This document shows positions 62,795 through 64,000 of a DNA stretch of 64,000 bases, piece after piece (the stretch's first letter is position 1; every line of letters starts with the position of its first letter). Origin of the DNA: Roseivirga echinicomitans (GTDB lineage Bacteria > Bacteroidota > Bacteroidia > Cytophagales > Cyclobacteriaceae); the NCBI RefSeq assembly GCF_001592935.1, contig NZ_LRDB01000050.1, positions 186,001-250,000 of the forward strand, read 5' to 3'. The translations under genes were made by a program, and so were the position numbers. Below the pieces are notes generated by a model. It saw nothing but the letters and a program-made list of their open reading frames with translations. It had not been told where the DNA came from and ran no database searches.

Positions 62795-64000
62795 ATGAAC
62801 AACCTCGAATACTGGCCAATCTTTATTATTCTGTCTATTGCCTGGGTAGTGCCTTTGGTGCTTTCTAGGCTAGAAATATCAAAAGTACCTTCCGTAATTG
62901 TCGAAATTGTAATGGGGGTTTTGGTTGGCCCTTTTATATTGGGTTGGGTAGAAGAAACGGCCATTACCAGCTTTTTAGCGCAAACAGGTTTCCTATTCCT
63001 TATTTTCTTGGCAGGAATGGAAATTGACGTCAATAAAATTATTTCATCATTTCCCCGAGGCCGCATCAAGTTTGTCGATTTAGTCAGTAACTCTTTGCTG
63101 GTCGCGCTCTTTATTTACTTTGGGTCATTATTGCTTTCCCTGCCCTTTGCTTGGCTAATGAACCAATTTATGGAGGTGGACATCGTATTCTACATGTTCC
63201 TATTGCCTACCGTAGCGCTCAGCATTACGGTTCCGATATTAAAAGCGGAAGGAGAATTGAAGCGTAAGTTTGGCCAAATCCTATTAATGGAAGGCGCCAT
63301 TGCTACGGTAATGAGTATCATATTGATCTCCATTTATTCAGGCGTACTGAAAAAAGGATTTCAAGTAGAGTTGCTTCTTTTCGCCATCATTTTCATTGTA
63401 TTCATTGTGGTTTACTGGCTTGGAAACCGAATGATGAAAGTACGCAGCTTTCAGCAATTACTGTATAGATTAGAACATGCAGCAAGCCAGATCCGAGTGA
63501 GAGGCGCTGTAGCACTACTCCTTTTCTTTGTAGTGATTGCCCATTTAATTGGCACTGAGTTGGCCATGGGTGCCTTTTTTGCAGGCACATTGTTGAGTCT
63601 TTTTGTAAGTAAGGAACGTTCGGCATTGCTGTTTAAGCTGGACGGCATGAGTTACGGCTTCTTTATTCCCATCTTCTTTATCATGGTTGGGGTGAATTTA
63701 GATTTATCCGCGCTGACGCAGTTTCAAGAGTCGATTCCGTTTATTCTTACCTTAATGGTGGGTTTTTTTGTTACCCAGCTTATTCCCGCTTTAATTATGA
63801 TTAAAGTATTTGGGCTGAAGAAGGCTTTGGCTGGAGGCGTATTGCTTACTGCTAGAATGGGATTGACGATTGCAGCAGCTCAAATCGGACTTTCGTTAAA
63901 CGTAATTAGCTCTGCAGATAATGCGGGAATTGTAACTACGGCCATTCTGGTGAGTCTAATTTCACCTTCTATTTACAAGATCTTTAATAACAGTAAAGAA
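62795..64000 (+). CDS. Cation:proton antiporter, CPA2 family, 3' end missing
   Basis: Open from ATG at 62795 to the right edge (402 codons seen). About 12 hydrophobic segments, with the Kef/NapA-type motifs GVLVGPFILGW, FLFLIFLAGMEID (Asp in the ion path) and FFIPIFFIMVGVNLDL. The sequence at the edge (YKIFNNSKE) lies after the last TM of the exchanger domain, so a C-terminal TrkA-N/regulatory domain may follow outside the window. It exchanges Na+ or K+ for H+. Confidence 0.9.
   Translation, partial: MNNLEYWPIFIILSIAWVVPLVLSRLEISKVPSVIVEIVMGVLVGPFILGWVEETAITSFLAQTGFLFLIFLAGMEIDVNKIISSFPRGRIKFVDLVSNSLLVALFIYFGSLLLSLPFAWLMNQFMEVDIVFYMFLLPTVALSITVPILKAEGELKRKFGQILLMEGAIATVMSIILISIYSGVLKKGFQVELLLFAIIFIVFIVVYWLGNRMMKVRSFQQLLYRLEHAASQIRVRGAVALLLFFVVIAHLIGTELAMGAFFAGTLLSLFVSKERSALLFKLDGMSYGFFIPIFFIMVGVNLDLSALTQFQESIPFILTLMVGFFVTQLIPALIMIKVFGLKKALAGGVLLTARMGLTIAAAQIGLSLNVISSADNAGIVTTAILVSLISPSIYKIFNNSKE

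Overview
The window looks like chromosomal DNA of a Bacteroidota bacterium, most likely a marine Cytophagales member of the Roseivirga/Fulvivirga/Ekhidna type. The support is a PorT (type IX secretion) gene beside ubiE, MacB/FtsX permeases with the Bacteroidota-specific PadR-linked prefix, a DUF5916 outer-membrane protein, many lipoproteins with an SxxC or GC lipobox, and no visible Shine-Dalgarno preference. The genus is inference. No rRNA, tRNA or CRISPR was found.

Layout: 1-9150 holds the end of a polysaccharide deacetylase, a lipoprotein/amidase/DUF5916 cluster and a PadR-FtsX permease operon. 9523-12950 has a class C beta-lactamase-like hydrolase, a satD-DUF3307 pair and a fossil zone in which the 3' end of the hydrolase gene is present three times, between remnants of satD, DUF3307 and probably hsdS. 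12947-22172 is one tightly packed minus-strand operon of eight genes: XRE regulator, HsdR, OLD-like AAA ATPase/DUF4435, HsdM fused to a single-TRD HsdS, an unknown 107-aa protein, a zinc-ribbon protein with a nuclease-like motif, a PD-(D/E)xK/DUF5655 protein and a three-TM protein. A perfect 13-bp-arm palindrome separates it from a divergent gene of unknown function. 22933-49823 is mostly housekeeping and exported-hydrolase genes (S1/P1 nuclease, M1, M48, M23, M20 and DUF885 peptidases, transketolase halves, Bcp, Sir2, MATE, ECF sigma) broken by long repeat tracts (328-bp and 229-bp tandem repeats, REP-like palindromes). 49897-57665 is a sigma-54 response regulator/histidine kinase pair divergent from two FtsX permeases. 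57690-59712 is repeat-rich and carries a GIY-YIG gene and two small genes flanked by integron-cassette-like inverted repeats. 60029-64000 has lspA, an overlooked 50-aa zinc-ribbon gene, a DbpA-type helicase, a DUF6265 protein and a cation:proton antiporter running off the edge.

The most unusual part is 10600-22700. It looks like a defence-gene hotspot that has received several insertions at the end of the serine hydrolase gene. It contains (i) SatD, whose N-terminal region resembles a class III nucleotidyl cyclase and which carries a C-terminal HTH, overlapping a multi-pass membrane protein gene and preceded by palindromic operators repeated at an exact 29-bp period, and (ii) a type I restriction-like operon with an unusual set of accessory proteins. 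Both assignments rest on motifs and gene context, not on database searches.
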